DNA from: Christensenellaceae bacterium Phil10
GTDB taxonomy: Bacteria > Bacillota > Clostridia > Christensenellales > CAG-917
DNA: 57,978 nt
Reading direction: 5' to 3'
Assembly (NCBI GenBank): GCA_001940895.1
Contig: MSGY01000012.1
Coordinates: 1 to 57,978 of the forward strand
Shown here: piece by piece, positions 6,682 to 15,932 of the stretch
How positions within the stretch are numbered: position 1 is the stretch's first letter
How the letters are laid out: each line of letters opens with the position of its first letter
Position numbers and translations under genes: made by a program
The notes under the pieces: model-generated
Told to the model about the DNA's origin: nothing
The model's database searches: none
Seen by the model: only the letters and a program-made list of their open reading frames with translations

Positions 6682-9546
6682 TTATCGGTTTTTGATTGCG
6701 TCGACGGGCTTTTTCCTCGCAATTCTCAGTACGGGGACAAAACTCGCCGCAAGCGCGGTTAAAATACAACCCGCAAGGATAATCGCGATTTCGCGGATAC
6801 CGTAATGCAAGAGAGTTATGGGAAGGCCGTAAGACGCTCTTAAACTTACGTTAACAAGCGCTACGGTTACGCCGCTTCCTATCGTCGCAAGCGCGAAAAT
6901 AATCAGCGCAATCACAAGCGCTTCACTAAAGAAAATGCCGAAAACGTTACCTGAACTTGCTCCTAAGGCTCGTAAAATGCCGATTTCGCGCTTTTTATAC
7001 GATACCGACGCCCCTATATACGTCGTAAACAGTATTATCGCAAACACGAAAATGCCGATGCCGACGTACAACAAAACCTTTGCGACGGTTTTTATCAGCG
7101 AACCTACCATATCTTCAAGAGTTACGACGTAATTCGAAAGCGCGTAACGAACGCCGTCTTTCGTCGTCATCGAAAAATTCACAATCTTTTCAAGCTCGGC
7201 TTTCGAAAGTTTTTCGCCCGATATCGCCCCGGCATATTTTCCGCCGGCATCCGCGTTTTTGAAAACGTCTGCCATTTCCTGCGATACGCCGATATACGAC
7301 GAACTGTCGCTGTACGTTTTTTCGTCGTAAAGCGTTTCGTCGTCAAAGAAAAATCCTTTCAGCTCGACATTTCCGTCAAAGTAATAGTCGTATTGCTCAT
7401 AGCAAAGCATATTTAATGCCAGACCTTTGACCATATATTTATTGACGGCGTTTTTTATTTCGCTTGCGTTTTCGGGACTAAGTTCCAACGATTCAAGTTC
7501 TGCCGCAACCGAAGATTCTCTGCCGTACAGATTAATCAGGGCTTCGGTAATAATTCTGACGTTTATCGCGACGCCGTTGCCGGAAAGCGTCGTCGAGTCG
7601 TCAAGATACACGACGGAAGGATACTCTCCGACGGTGAAATAATTCGAATAATCCCCAAGATATGCCGAGTCGTAATTATCCTCATCATTTGCATATTCGC
7701 CGTAAATCGACGCGTTTCCGGGGATTCTTCCCCCTACGCCCTTATACTCAGTTTCCGCAAAAAAGTCTTCCGCAAAATTTTCGTAGGCGAAAAACATTCC
7801 CGAAAAAGAACCCGAACTTTCCTCGTCGAACTGACTTTGCAAAACGAAATAATTCAGGACTTCGCCGTTTGCGACTTCTCCGTCGAGCGATGAATATCTC
7901 GAATAATCGTAACCGGTTTTCACTATACCTACGATTCTGAATACGCCGTTTAAATCGCGACCGGAAATTTCGACGTTCGGAGATTTTGAAAGAAATTCCT
8001 CTGCAGACGTTATATCGGCGGCATTTATATTCTTACTCTCGTCGAATTGACCTTCCTCGTCGACGTAACGATATCCCCACTTTTTAAAGCAATCGAAAGC
8101 ATAGTCGCTTATCGCTATTTCGTCTTTCGCCGCGGCGACGCGTCCCGCCAGCATCGAAAGATTGTGTTTTTCAAGCGTTGCGGCGTCAACCGACACGACG
8201 CCGGCGACGTCTCCGTTATAAATCATGCTTTTGGGACTTGTCAGAAAACTGGATATTATGTTTGCTTTTTCGCCTATTCCGTCGGTAACGACGGGCAACA
8301 AATCGAGCCCTGTAACGTTTTTGAGATATTCGACGTCGGCGTCCGTGAGTTTAATTTCAACGGAAAAATCCCTGCCCCCGTGTTCTTTGATATTCTGTTT
8401 CGTAAAAGCGGAATATTGAATGCCGCTGTCGTACATCGAATTCACTACGGCTTGCACGCTGTCGTACGACGCAAAGCTGTCGACTATGCCGAACATCGCG
8501 AAACAACAAAAACATAAAAGTATAGTAAATATCAGTCTGAAGGGTTTTGTTTTCATTCCGCTGACGCCCATTCTGAAATTTTCCTTTACGGGCATCCGCG
8601 ATTTAATAAGTCCGAACGGCTTTTCGTCGGTTGTCGTTATTGCGTTTTCGTCCGTGGGCGCAAAGGTTTCCATTTTTCCGTTTTCGTCGATGTGCGAAGC
8701 GGCTTTCACGTCGGAATTTATTTTCGCGTCGAGCGACAAAAACGCCTCGTCGTTTTCAAGGTAGTCGTTTATGCGCTTAACGTCGCCGACGGTCAGTTTG
8801 TAACCTTTCGGGAAGCGCAGAAGTTTACCTTTATAGTTTTCCGCACCGCCGCTTCCGACTTCGGCCGCGATACGATGTTTTTCTATATCCGATATTACCG
8901 CGCCGTCTTTAAGCTCGATGACTCTGTCGCCGTATTCTTCGGCGAATTCGCGGTCGTGAGATACGACGATGACGAGTTTGTCGCGCGACAATTTTTTCAG
9001 CGTGTCGAAAACCTGAATTCCCGTATTGCTGTCAAGCGCGCCCGTAGGCTCGTCCGCCATAATAATTTCAGGGTTTTTAACCAGCGCCCTTGCTATGGCA
9101 ACGCGTTGTTTCTGGCCGCCCGACAATTCGTTGGGTTTTCTTTTTCCGTAACCAGAAAGACCGACCTCTTCCAGAATCTCGTTGATTTTGTCGTCGGTTG
9201 CCTTTTCCCCCTGCAGTTTCAGCGCGAGCGCGATATTTGCGCCTACGTTAAAATCTTCGAGAATATTGTACTCCTGAAAAATAAAGCCGAGATACGTATT
9301 GCGATAACTGTCGAAATCGCCCGTCGAAAAATCGTTTGACGATTTTCCTTTTATAATAATCTCGCCGCTGTCGGCAGTATCGAGCCCGCCCATTACGTTC
9401 AGAAGAGTGGACTTTCCGCTGCCTGATTTTCCGAGTACGAACACAAGCCCCTTTTCGGGAAACTTGAGACTGACGTTATCAAGGGCTTTTACCGTGCCGC
9501 CTTTTTTCGGACGATAAGTTTTGACGATGTTTTTAATCTCAATCAT
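6682..9546 (-). CDS. MacB-type ABC transporter, ATPase fused to permease
   Basis: A 954-residue single-chain half-transporter. The ATPase domain is N-terminal: Walker A GKSGSGKST (about 39-47), signature LSGGQKQ (141-147), Walker B IIMADEPTG (161-169), switch histidine 197. A linker is followed by one membrane helix (about residue 340), a very large external domain of roughly 480 residues, and three C-terminal helices ending in the FtsX-like KREIGILRALGAS region. This is the MacB/FtsX (mechanotransmission) topology used for peptide, lipoprotein or antibiotic export. The ATG at 9546 is chosen because AGCAGGAG precedes it and ATPase homology starts there. No accessory partner is adjacent. Confidence 0.88.
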   Translation of the reverse strand: MIEIKNIVKTYRPKKGGTVKALDNVSLKFPEKGLVFVLGKSGSGKSTLLNVMGGLDTADSGEIIIKGKSSNDFSTGDFDSYRNTYLGFIFQEYNILEDFNVGANIALALKLQGEKATDDKINEILEEVGLSGYGKRKPNELSGGQKQRVAIARALVKNPEIIMADEPTGALDSNTGIQVFDTLKKLSRDKLVIVVSHDREFAEEYGDRVIELKDGAVISDIEKHRIAAEVGSGGAENYKGKLLRFPKGYKLTVGDVKRINDYLENDEAFLSLDAKINSDVKAASHIDENGKMETFAPTDENAITTTDEKPFGLIKSRMPVKENFRMGVSGMKTKPFRLIFTILLCFCCFAMFGIVDSFASYDSVQAVVNSMYDSGIQYSAFTKQNIKEHGGRDFSVEIKLTDADVEYLKNVTGLDLLPVVTDGIGEKANIISSFLTSPKSMIYNGDVAGVVSVDAATLEKHNLSMLAGRVAAAKDEIAISDYAFDCFKKWGYRYVDEEGQFDESKNINAADITSAEEFLSKSPNVEISGRDLNGVFRIVGIVKTGYDYSRYSSLDGEVANGEVLNYFVLQSQFDEESSGSFSGMFFAYENFAEDFFAETEYKGVGGRIPGNASIYGEYANDEDNYDSAYLGDYSNYFTVGEYPSVVYLDDSTTLSGNGVAINVRIITEALINLYGRESSVAAELESLELSPENASEIKNAVNKYMVKGLALNMLCYEQYDYYFDGNVELKGFFFDDETLYDEKTYSDSSSYIGVSQEMADVFKNADAGGKYAGAISGEKLSKAELEKIVNFSMTTKDGVRYALSNYVVTLEDMVGSLIKTVAKVLLYVGIGIFVFAIILFTTYIGASVSYKKREIGILRALGASSGNVFGIFFSEALVIALIIFALATIGSGVTVALVNVSLRASYGLPITLLHYGIREIAIILAGCILTALAASFVPVLRIARKKPVDAIKNR

Positions 9547-9588
9547 ATGTACTCCTGCTTCAGAAACAGAAAACGTTGTTATAAATTT

Positions 9589-9617
9589 ATTATACTTTAT
9601 GAAACGATAATATTCAA
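9589..9617 (-). promoter_or_regulatory. Promoter of the MacB-type transporter gene
   Basis: Minus strand TTGAAT (9612-9617), 17 bases, TATAAT (9589-9594), about 43 bases ahead of the chosen start codon. This supports the start at 9546 rather than an earlier one. Confidence 0.7.
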
Positions 9618-9684
9618 GACAAAATCGCACTTAAAAAAACGGCGATTTAAAAATCATCGGGTCGTTTTGCTCCGACAAATAAAA

Positions 9685-9708
9685 AAAGCACCTCTTACGA
9701 GATGCTTT
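9685..9708 (-). terminator. Terminator of clpB
   Basis: Minus strand AAAGCATCTC, loop GTAA, GAGGTGCTTT followed by further T residues, 16 bases after the clpB stop codon. Confidence 0.8.
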
Positions 9709-9724
9709 CATTCGTTTATAAGAC

Positions 9725-12331
9725 TTACGACTGCGTTTCCGGTTTTTCCGACGAGATTTTCAACGAGCCGTTTTCGGCGTCGACCGTTACCGTATCGCCT
9801 TCGTCGAGGTTTCCTTCAAGTATTATACGGGCGACGGGTGTTTCGATATGACTTTCGATATAACGTTTCAAAGGTCTTGCGCCGAAAGTTACGTCGTATC
9901 CGCCGTCGATAATGAGTTCTTTCGCCGCGTCGGTAACTTTAAGCCCGAGATTTTGTCTTTCGAGTCTTTTTTCAAGTTTTTCAAGCAGCAAATCGATTAT
10001 CTTTTTTACGCTGTCGCGGGCAAGCGGAGTGAACGTCACGATGTCGTCGAGACGGTTAAGGAATTCGGGACGGAAAGTGGTTTTAAGCAATGCGTTGACT
10101 TTTTCCTTTGCGTCCTCCGAAACGTTTCCGTCGGCGTCTATGCCGTCGAGGATATAACTGCTTCCCAGGTTGCTTGTCATAATTATAATGGTATTCTTGA
10201 AATTGACGGTTCTTCCCTGACTGTCGGTAATTCTGCCGTCGTCAAGCACCTGCAACAACACGTTGAACACGTCGGGATGCGCTTTTTCGATTTCGTCGAA
10301 CAGCACGACCGAATAGGGTTTGCGCCTTACCGCTTCGGTAAGTTGTCCGCCCTCGTCGTATCCGACGTATCCCGGAGGCGCGCCTATAAGACGGGAAACG
10401 CTGAATTTTTCCATATATTCCGTCATATCTATACGCACGATATTCCTTTCGTCGTCGAACAGATAGTTGGCAAGCGTTTTAGCAAGTTCGGTCTTGCCCA
10501 CGCCCGTAGGTCCTAAAAACATAAAACTGCCTATGGGACGATTTTCGTCGGCGATACCGGCACGCGAACGAAGTATCGCGTCCGCTACTTTAGTTACCGC
10601 CTCGTCCTGACCGATAACGCGTTTATGCAGTTCGTTTCCGAGGTTTAAAAGCTTGGTTTTTTCGCTTTCCATAAGTTTGGATACGGGAATACCCGTCCAT
10701 TTCGCAACGATTTTTGCGATTTCATCGGCGGTTACCTCGTCGCGGAGAAGACTGCCTTCCGAGCGTTTTCCCGATTTGTTTTCGGCTTCTTCCAGACGCT
10801 TTTGCAACTCGGGAAGTTTCCCGTATTGAAGTTCGGCCGCCTTTGAAAAATCACATGCTCGTTTTGCTTCCTCGATTTCCAGATTTACCTTATCGATTTC
10901 GGCTTTCGTTTCCTGTACGCCCGAAATTGCCTTCTTCTCGTTTTCGAGCTGCGCGCGCATTTCGTTGAATCTCGAATTGAGTTCGGCAAGTTCCTTTTTG
11001 ATGCTTTCCATACGGTCTGCGGAGAGTTTATCGTTTTCCTTTTTAAGCGCGGACTCCTCTATTTCCAGTTGCATAATTTTATGCGATATATCATCCATTT
11101 CCGCGGGCATGCTGTCGATTTCGGTACGAATCATCGCGCACGCTTCGTCCACGAGGTCTATCGCCTTATCGGGCAGGAATCTGTCGGTTATATATCTGTC
11201 CGACAGCGTTGCCGCGGCAACCAGCGCCTGGTCGTGAATTCTCACACCGTGATAAATTTCGTATCTTTCTTTCAAACCTCTTAAAATGGCAACGGTATCC
11301 TCAACGTCGGGTTGGTCCACCGTAACGGGTTGAAAACGACGTTCGAGCGCAGGGTCCTTTTCGATATATTTTCTGTATTCGTCGAGAGTCGTCGCGCCTA
11401 TGCAGTGCAATTCGCCCCTCGCAAGCATAGGTTTAAGCAGATTGCCCGCGTCCATACTTCCCTCGGTTTTGCCGGCACCGACAATGGTATGCAATTCGTC
11501 GATAAACAGTAAAGTACGGCCTTCCTGTTTTTTAATCTCGTTCAGCACGGCTTTCAGCCTTTCTTCGAATTCCCCGCGGTATTTCGCGCCGGCAATCAAA
11601 GCGCCCATATCGAGCGCAAATATTTTTTTGTCCTTCAGCCCTTCGGGCACGTCGCCGCGGACGATTCGTTGAGCAAGCCCTTCGACGATTGCGGTTTTAC
11701 CCACGCCCGGGTCGCCTATGAGAACGGGATTATTCTTGGTTTTTCTGGACAAAATTCTTATAACGTTTCTGATTTCCTCGTCACGGCCGATTACGGGGTC
11801 GAGTTTACCGTTTCGGGCGCGCTCTACAAGGTCGTAACCGTATTTTTCGAGGGCCTCGTACGTGTCTTCGGGATTGTCGGTTGAATTTGGCGCCGTTTTG
11901 ATATTTTTCAATGAATCCTCGAAAGCCCCGCGATTAACGCCGTATGCCGTAAACAATTTCTTAAGCGATGCGGTAGGATTGTCGAGAACGGCAGTGAAAA
12001 GATGTTCCACGCCGACGTAAGCGTCGCCGTCGCGTTTTGCGGATTTTTCCGCCGCGGCAATTATTCTTGCGGCGTCGGTTCCGAGATAAATGCTTGCGCC
12101 GTCTCCCGTTACCTTGGGAAACGATTTGATTAAATTGAGTACGGCTTCTTTCAAAGCGTTTACGCTTACTCCGTTTCCGCTTAAAATTTTTCCGATAAGC
12201 CCTTTCTCGTCGTCAAGCAGCGCGTATACGAAATGCTCGGGTTTTATCTCCTGATTATTGTATTCCAGCGCGATATTCTGCGCTCCGTTCACGGCTTCCA
12301 ATGCCTTTGCGGTATATTTATTAGTATCCAT
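9725..12331 (-). CDS. clpB: ClpB protein disaggregase
   Basis: An 868-residue Hsp100 chaperone with all family parts: N-terminal Clp repeat domain (about 1-150), first AAA+ domain with Walker A GDPGVGKT and pore loop [11 protein letters not shown], a long coiled-coil M-domain (about 400-530) that separates ClpB from ClpC/ClpA, and a second AAA+ domain with GPTGVGKT and pore loop [10 protein letters not shown]. It threads aggregated proteins with DnaK. The start at 12331 has AAAGGAGG upstream and gives the usual MDTNKYT-like N-terminus. A CIRCE operator over the transcription start indicates HrcA repression, as for class I heat-shock genes. Confidence 0.96.
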   Translation of the reverse strand: MDTNKYTAKALEAVNGAQNIALEYNNQEIKPEHFVYALLDDEKGLIGKILSGNGVSVNALKEAVLNLIKSFPKVTGDGASIYLGTDAARIIAAAEKSAKRDGDAYVGVEHLFTAVLDNPTASLKKLFTAYGVNRGAFEDSLKNIKTAPNSTDNPEDTYEALEKYGYDLVERARNGKLDPVIGRDEEIRNVIRILSRKTKNNPVLIGDPGVGKTAIVEGLAQRIVRGDVPEGLKDKKIFALDMGALIAGAKYRGEFEERLKAVLNEIKKQEGRTLLFIDELHTIVGAGKTEGSMDAGNLLKPMLARGELHCIGATTLDEYRKYIEKDPALERRFQPVTVDQPDVEDTVAILRGLKERYEIYHGVRIHDQALVAAATLSDRYITDRFLPDKAIDLVDEACAMIRTEIDSMPAEMDDISHKIMQLEIEESALKKENDKLSADRMESIKKELAELNSRFNEMRAQLENEKKAISGVQETKAEIDKVNLEIEEAKRACDFSKAAELQYGKLPELQKRLEEAENKSGKRSEGSLLRDEVTADEIAKIVAKWTGIPVSKLMESEKTKLLNLGNELHKRVIGQDEAVTKVADAILRSRAGIADENRPIGSFMFLGPTGVGKTELAKTLANYLFDDERNIVRIDMTEYMEKFSVSRLIGAPPGYVGYDEGGQLTEAVRRKPYSVVLFDEIEKAHPDVFNVLLQVLDDGRITDSQGRTVNFKNTIIIMTSNLGSSYILDGIDADGNVSEDAKEKVNALLKTTFRPEFLNRLDDIVTFTPLARDSVKKIIDLLLEKLEKRLERQNLGLKVTDAAKELIIDGGYDVTFGARPLKRYIESHIETPVARIILEGNLDEGDTVTVDAENGSLKISSEKPETQS

Positions 12332-12389
12332 TAACGTATCCTCCTTTCCGTCAATCGGTTTCGGCGCTGGCAACCGAGATATCCGATTG

Positions 12390-12416
12390 TTAGCACTCTA
12401 ACCTATTGATTGCTAA
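12390..12416 (-). promoter_or_regulatory. CIRCE operator (HrcA binding site)
   Basis: TTAGCACTC, nine bases, GATTGCTAA. The left arm is a perfect CIRCE half-site and the right arm differs from GAGTGCTAA at one base. It begins just downstream of the clpB -10 box, where bound HrcA would block initiation. hrcA itself is not in the window. Confidence 0.88.
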
Positions 12417-12418
12417 TT

Positions 12419-12446
12419 ATTTTACCACCTTTTTTATTATTGTCAA
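12419..12446 (-). promoter_or_regulatory. clpB promoter
   Basis: Minus strand TTGACA (12441-12446), 16 bases, TAAAAT (12419-12424). This is a perfect -35 box, placed immediately before the CIRCE element. Confidence 0.8.
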
Positions 12447-12478
12447 TACTTTTATGAAAAAAAATTATCTAAAATAAA

Positions 12479-12502
12479 AAACGCGCCCGAAAAGGCGCGT
12501 TT
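12479..12502 (-). terminator. Terminator of the ROK kinase gene
   Basis: AAACGCGCC and GGCGCGTTT arms with a six-base loop. On the minus strand it is followed by a T-rich run. Confidence 0.8.
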
Positions 12503-12541
12503 CAATAAATATTCATTATGCACGGATTGAAAATCGGTTAA

Positions 12542-13513
12542 TTACCTTATCTTCCGTCCGGCACCTTTAAGCACGGGAAGAGCGGCGGCGCCGATAATTC
12601 CGGCGTCGTTTCCCAAAGTAGCCTTCATAACCTTAATATACGGATTTCTTCTTCCTCCGTAACTGTAACGCGTAACGTAACTTTGCAGTTTTCTTATGAA
12701 AAAGTCGCCTGCGTTGCTGATTCCGCCCCCGATAAAGATAATCTCGGGGCGGATATAATTTCCGATATTGACAAGGCCTTCGCCCACGTAACGCACGTAT
12801 CTCGATATTAATCGTTTCGCGGCGGCGTCTCCCGCTTCGTATGCGTCGAAGGCGGTGCGCCCGCTGACTTTTCCCTCTTTTTCCGCAAATTTGCGAAGCA
12901 GACTTTCGGGATGCTTTTCGATTGCCCTTTTCGTATCTCTTATAAGCGCGGTGGCCGAAGCATACGCTTCCCAGCATCCTCTTCTTCCGCAACCGCATTT
13001 TTCTCCTCCCATACGGATAACGGTGTGTCCGCCTTCGCCCCCTGCTCCTCTGAATCCCGAAACGAGAGTGCCGTTTACGAGAGTGCCTGTCCCTACGCCT
13101 GTTCCCAGCGTCACGATGACAGCGTTTTTAACGCCTTTCATTTTGCCAAAAACCGCCTCGCCTATGACCGCGCAGTCAGCGTCGTTGCCTATACACACGG
13201 GAAAAGAATAATATTTGCCGAATTCTTTTACGAAATCGTAATCTCTGAAAAGAATATTGCAGGTATAAAAAATTCTGTAATCGTCGGGGTCTACCGTGCC
13301 GGGCACCCCCATTCCGAGAGCGGCTATTTGGTTTTCGTCCGTTCCCGACGCCGTCAGAAGTTTTTTTACAAGCGCCGCAATGTCTCTGACGTTATCGTCC
13401 GAAGATTGCCCGGCGTCCGTCGTTACGGAATCTTTTATAATCACGACTCCGTTTTCGTCGACGATGCCGCCTTTTATTGCGGTGCCGCCAACGTCAATTC
13501 CTATATAGTACAT
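12542..13513 (-). CDS. ROK-family sugar kinase, probable glucokinase
   Basis: A 323-residue ROK protein. The ATP-binding DVGGTAIKGGIVD motif lies at residues 6-18. The catalytic GNDADCAVIGE region and the ROK zinc/sugar signature GGEGGHTVI followed by GEKCGCGRRGCWEAYAS are intact, with the three zinc cysteines in CGCGRRGC. ROK kinases with this layout usually phosphorylate glucose for glycolysis, although other hexoses or acetylamino sugars are possible. ATG 13513 is chosen over upstream alternatives because the ROK domain starts there, and GGGG plus a good promoter lie just ahead. It is monocistronic. Confidence 0.88.
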   Translation of the reverse strand: MYYIGIDVGGTAIKGGIVDENGVVIIKDSVTTDAGQSSDDNVRDIAALVKKLLTASGTDENQIAALGMGVPGTVDPDDYRIFYTCNILFRDYDFVKEFGKYYSFPVCIGNDADCAVIGEAVFGKMKGVKNAVIVTLGTGVGTGTLVNGTLVSGFRGAGGEGGHTVIRMGGEKCGCGRRGCWEAYASATALIRDTKRAIEKHPESLLRKFAEKEGKVSGRTAFDAYEAGDAAAKRLISRYVRYVGEGLVNIGNYIRPEIIFIGGGISNAGDFFIRKLQSYVTRYSYGGRRNPYIKVMKATLGNDAGIIGAAALPVLKGAGRKIR

Positions 13514-13536
13514 AACGATACCCCTTTTTTTGTTAT

Positions 13537-13565
13537 ATTTTAACATATACGGGTTACGCCTGCAA
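13537..13565 (-). promoter_or_regulatory. Promoter of the ROK kinase gene
   Basis: Minus strand TTGCAG (13560-13565), 17 bases, TAAAAT (13537-13542). It overlaps the upstream frame extension, which is therefore not coding. Confidence 0.65.
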
Positions 13566-13605
13566 TACAAAATCGCGAAAACAGCGCGTTTTTTTTGAAA
13601 TTATC

Positions 13606-13634
13606 TTGCAATATTAACGATGCAATGTTACAAT
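13606..13634 (+). promoter_or_regulatory. Promoter of the pyridoxamine-oxidase-like gene
   Basis: TTGCAA (13606-13611), 17 bases, TACAAT (13629-13634), about 40 bases ahead of the start codon. Confidence 0.6.
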
Positions 13635-13675
13635 AATACTCAAAATGATTTAATTGTTTAAGGGGATGAATTATT

Positions 13676-14083
13676 ATGAAACCGGAGGAAATTATCGCGG
13701 CGCGCATTTTATCCTGTGCCAACGAAGTTTTTTTATCGTCGGTGGGCGAAAGCGGCGGACCTCGTTCGAGTATCGTTACCAAATTAAAATCGGAAGACCA
13801 CAACGTAATTTATTTCGGTGCGCCGTTAAACAGCCGCAAAGTTCAGAATATAAAAAGCAATCCGAATGCAAGCATCTGTTATTACAACGGTTCCGACAGC
13901 ATCACGCTTGTGGGGAAAGTCGAGTTCGTTACCGACCCGTCTCTTAAAAAACAGCTTTGGTACGAGTGGTGCGACAAAAGCAATTCGATGACGATGAGCG
14001 AGTACGATTTTTGCCCTATGAAATTCACAACTACGGAAGCCACGTTCTGGATACGCAACAAACTTTCGACTTTTACGTATTAG
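13676..14083 (+). CDS. Pyridoxamine 5'-phosphate oxidase family protein
   Basis: A 135-residue split-barrel flavin-binding protein resembling general stress protein 26. Features are an N-terminal helix, FLSSVGESGGPRSSIV, IYFGAPLNSRKVQNIKSNPN, then CYYNGSDSITLVGKVEFV and the WYEW segment. The SRKVQNIKSNP stretch is characteristic. Such proteins bind FMN or F420/heme-like cofactors and are usually of unknown substrate; true PdxH activity is unlikely at this size. AAGGGG is the ribosome-binding site. It stands alone, divergent from the ROK kinase. Confidence 0.82.
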   Translation: MKPEEIIAARILSCANEVFLSSVGESGGPRSSIVTKLKSEDHNVIYFGAPLNSRKVQNIKSNPNASICYYNGSDSITLVGKVEFVTDPSLKKQLWYEWCDKSNSMTMSEYDFCPMKFTTTEATFWIRNKLSTFTY

Positions 14084-14131
14084 TTAGTATTCCTTTAGAA
14101 TATTTCCGACGGGCCCGAATATAAATACCGT

Positions 14132-14422
14132 ATGAAATATACGGTAATTCGCGTCGGTTCAGGCGACACGGCGGGCTCACTGGCAAGAAAATACAACACG
14201 ACCGAAAGGTCGATTTTCTTATTGAACAATCCCTCTTTTTTCGAGGGAGAAAGACTTATTATCCGCGAAAACTCGGGACGGATTTATACCGTCGGACCAT
14301 TCGACACCGCCGATTCGATTGCGGACAAATGCGGAATTTCAAAAGAAAAACTTATAAAACTTAACGGCACCGATAAATTCTTTCTCGGCCAGAGCGTTCT
14401 GATTTCCGATGACGGGGAATAA
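14132..14422 (+). CDS. Double LysM-repeat protein
   Basis: A 96-residue protein made almost entirely of two LysM-like repeats (about residues 3-45 and 51-93): YTVIRVGSGDTAGSLARKYN and YTVGPFDTADSIADKCGISK, each ending in a hydrophobic L-x-x-G-x-x-L-I strand. LysM binds peptidoglycan or chitin-type glycans. No signal peptide or membrane anchor is present, so whether it leaves the cell is unclear. No ribosome-binding site precedes the ATG, but TATAAA sits six bases upstream (14120-14125), so it may be leaderless. Its last codons overlap the start of the flippase gene by 14 bases, implying coupled translation. Confidence 0.75.
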   Translation: MKYTVIRVGSGDTAGSLARKYNTTERSIFLLNNPSFFEGERLIIRENSGRIYTVGPFDTADSIADKCGISKEKLIKLNGTDKFFLGQSVLISDDGE

Positions 14423-15932
14423 ACGCCAGAGTATTATTTCTTCGGTTGCGGTGGTAACGGGATTTTCCGTTGCGACGCGTCTTATTGCGTTTCTATTTAA
14501 GGTTTTCGTATCGCGCGAACTCGGCGCGGAAGCCGTCGGCGTCTACCAGATGGCGCTGAGCGTATACTTTATGGCTCTGACCGTTGCCGCAAGCGGAATT
14601 CCGACCGTATTAAGCCGAAAAATCGCCGAAGACGAAAAATACGGCGGCGGAAGAACGCCCTCTTACGTTACGTCCGCTTTTCTTATAACCGTGTGCTCTT
14701 CGCTTGCGGTTATGGCCGTTCTTTACCCTGTAGCGACGTTTCTGCCGTCGGCGTTTCCCGACGAAAGGGTTCTTCCTCTCGTTACGATAATGCTGCCGGC
14801 GCTTATCAGCACGTCGGTATACAACGTCGTCAGAAGTTGGTTCTGGGGAAGAAAATCCTTTATCGCATTCAGTTTTACCGAGACGCTGGAGGAAATTCTG
14901 CGTATAGCGTTTACTCTCGTATTTTCTCTCGGAATAATACGCGGATTATCTCCCGTAAAAGGTCTGTCGATAGGTTTTCTGATATCCGACGTAATATGCG
15001 CGTTGGTTCTCGTCGCCTTCTTTTTTATAAGAGGAGGACGGCCCGGGAAGCCCGCATATCCGGGCAGCCTGCTGCGTCCTTCCCTTCCTTTGACTGCCAC
15101 GAGAATTTTCGGCGGCGCCGTAGGCGCTTTCACCGCTCTTATAATTCCTTTGATGCTCGTCAGAAACGGAATGTCCAATGCGGAGGCCTCCGCAACTTTC
15201 GGCCGTGTAACAGGTATGGCGATGCCCCTTCTTATGGCGCCGACGATGCTTACGGGAGCGCTTGCCGTCGTGCTTATACCCGAAATCGCAACCCTGTCGA
15301 AATCCGAAAACGACGCTTTATCCGCACGCATTGACGGAAGTATAAATTTTTCAGTGATAATATCGTCTTTATTTATAATTCTTTACGTACCTCTGGGTAA
15401 AGAAATCAGCGTTTTCGTTTTTAACGACGTTTTTTCGGGCGAGTATCTTTCGAACGCGGCATTACTGCTTTATCCGATAGGACTCAATCAGATTACCGCG
15501 TCGGTACTGAATTCCATGGGTTATGAAAAAAAATCGTTCGTTCACTATGCAATCGGCGCGGCGCTGTTGCTTGTTTGTCTTATCGTCCTGCCCGGATATA
15601 TCGGTATATACGCGGTTGCCGCGGGAAGCGGCTTATGTTTTGCCGTGTCGAGCGCAATGAATCTCTTTCTTATAAACAAAAAAGCAAACGTCTTCCGTAC
15701 GCCGGGAAAAACTTTGCTTTCGTTATTATTCGTATTTCCGGCGGTGGCGCTTGCTTTTTTACTGAAAAATATCCTGCTTTCAAGAATTCCTTTATTTTTC
15801 GTAATCGCAATATCGGGAGGCATTCCCGTACTGCTTTACGCGGCGTGTATAGTTGCCTTCAGAATTGTCGACGTATCGCGTTTTTATCAACGTTTGAATG
15901 GAAAATTTTCGAAAAAACGGGATACAAAATGA
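14409..15932 (+). CDS. SpoVB-family polysaccharide/lipid flippase
   Basis: A 507-residue membrane protein with about 14 helices in the MATE/polysaccharide-transporter fold. The N-terminal GFSVATRLIAFLFKVFVSRELGAEAVGVYQMA and AASGIPTVLSRKIAE regions are typical of the SpoVB/YtgP/MurJ-like branch that flips lipid-linked cell-wall precursors. Which member (sporulation SpoVB or vegetative YtgP) cannot be told. The start overlaps the LysM gene, so both probably act on the envelope. The last 74 bases overlap the 3' end of folT on the opposite strand. Confidence 0.85.
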   Translation: MTGNKRQSIISSVAVVTGFSVATRLIAFLFKVFVSRELGAEAVGVYQMALSVYFMALTVAASGIPTVLSRKIAEDEKYGGGRTPSYVTSAFLITVCSSLAVMAVLYPVATFLPSAFPDERVLPLVTIMLPALISTSVYNVVRSWFWGRKSFIAFSFTETLEEILRIAFTLVFSLGIIRGLSPVKGLSIGFLISDVICALVLVAFFFIRGGRPGKPAYPGSLLRPSLPLTATRIFGGAVGAFTALIIPLMLVRNGMSNAEASATFGRVTGMAMPLLMAPTMLTGALAVVLIPEIATLSKSENDALSARIDGSINFSVIISSLFIILYVPLGKEISVFVFNDVFSGEYLSNAALLLYPIGLNQITASVLNSMGYEKKSFVHYAIGAALLLVCLIVLPGYIGIYAVAAGSGLCFAVSSAMNLFLINKKANVFRTPGKTLLSLLFVFPAVALAFLLKNILLSRIPLFFVIAISGGIPVLLYAACIVAFRIVDVSRFYQRLNGKFSKKRDTK

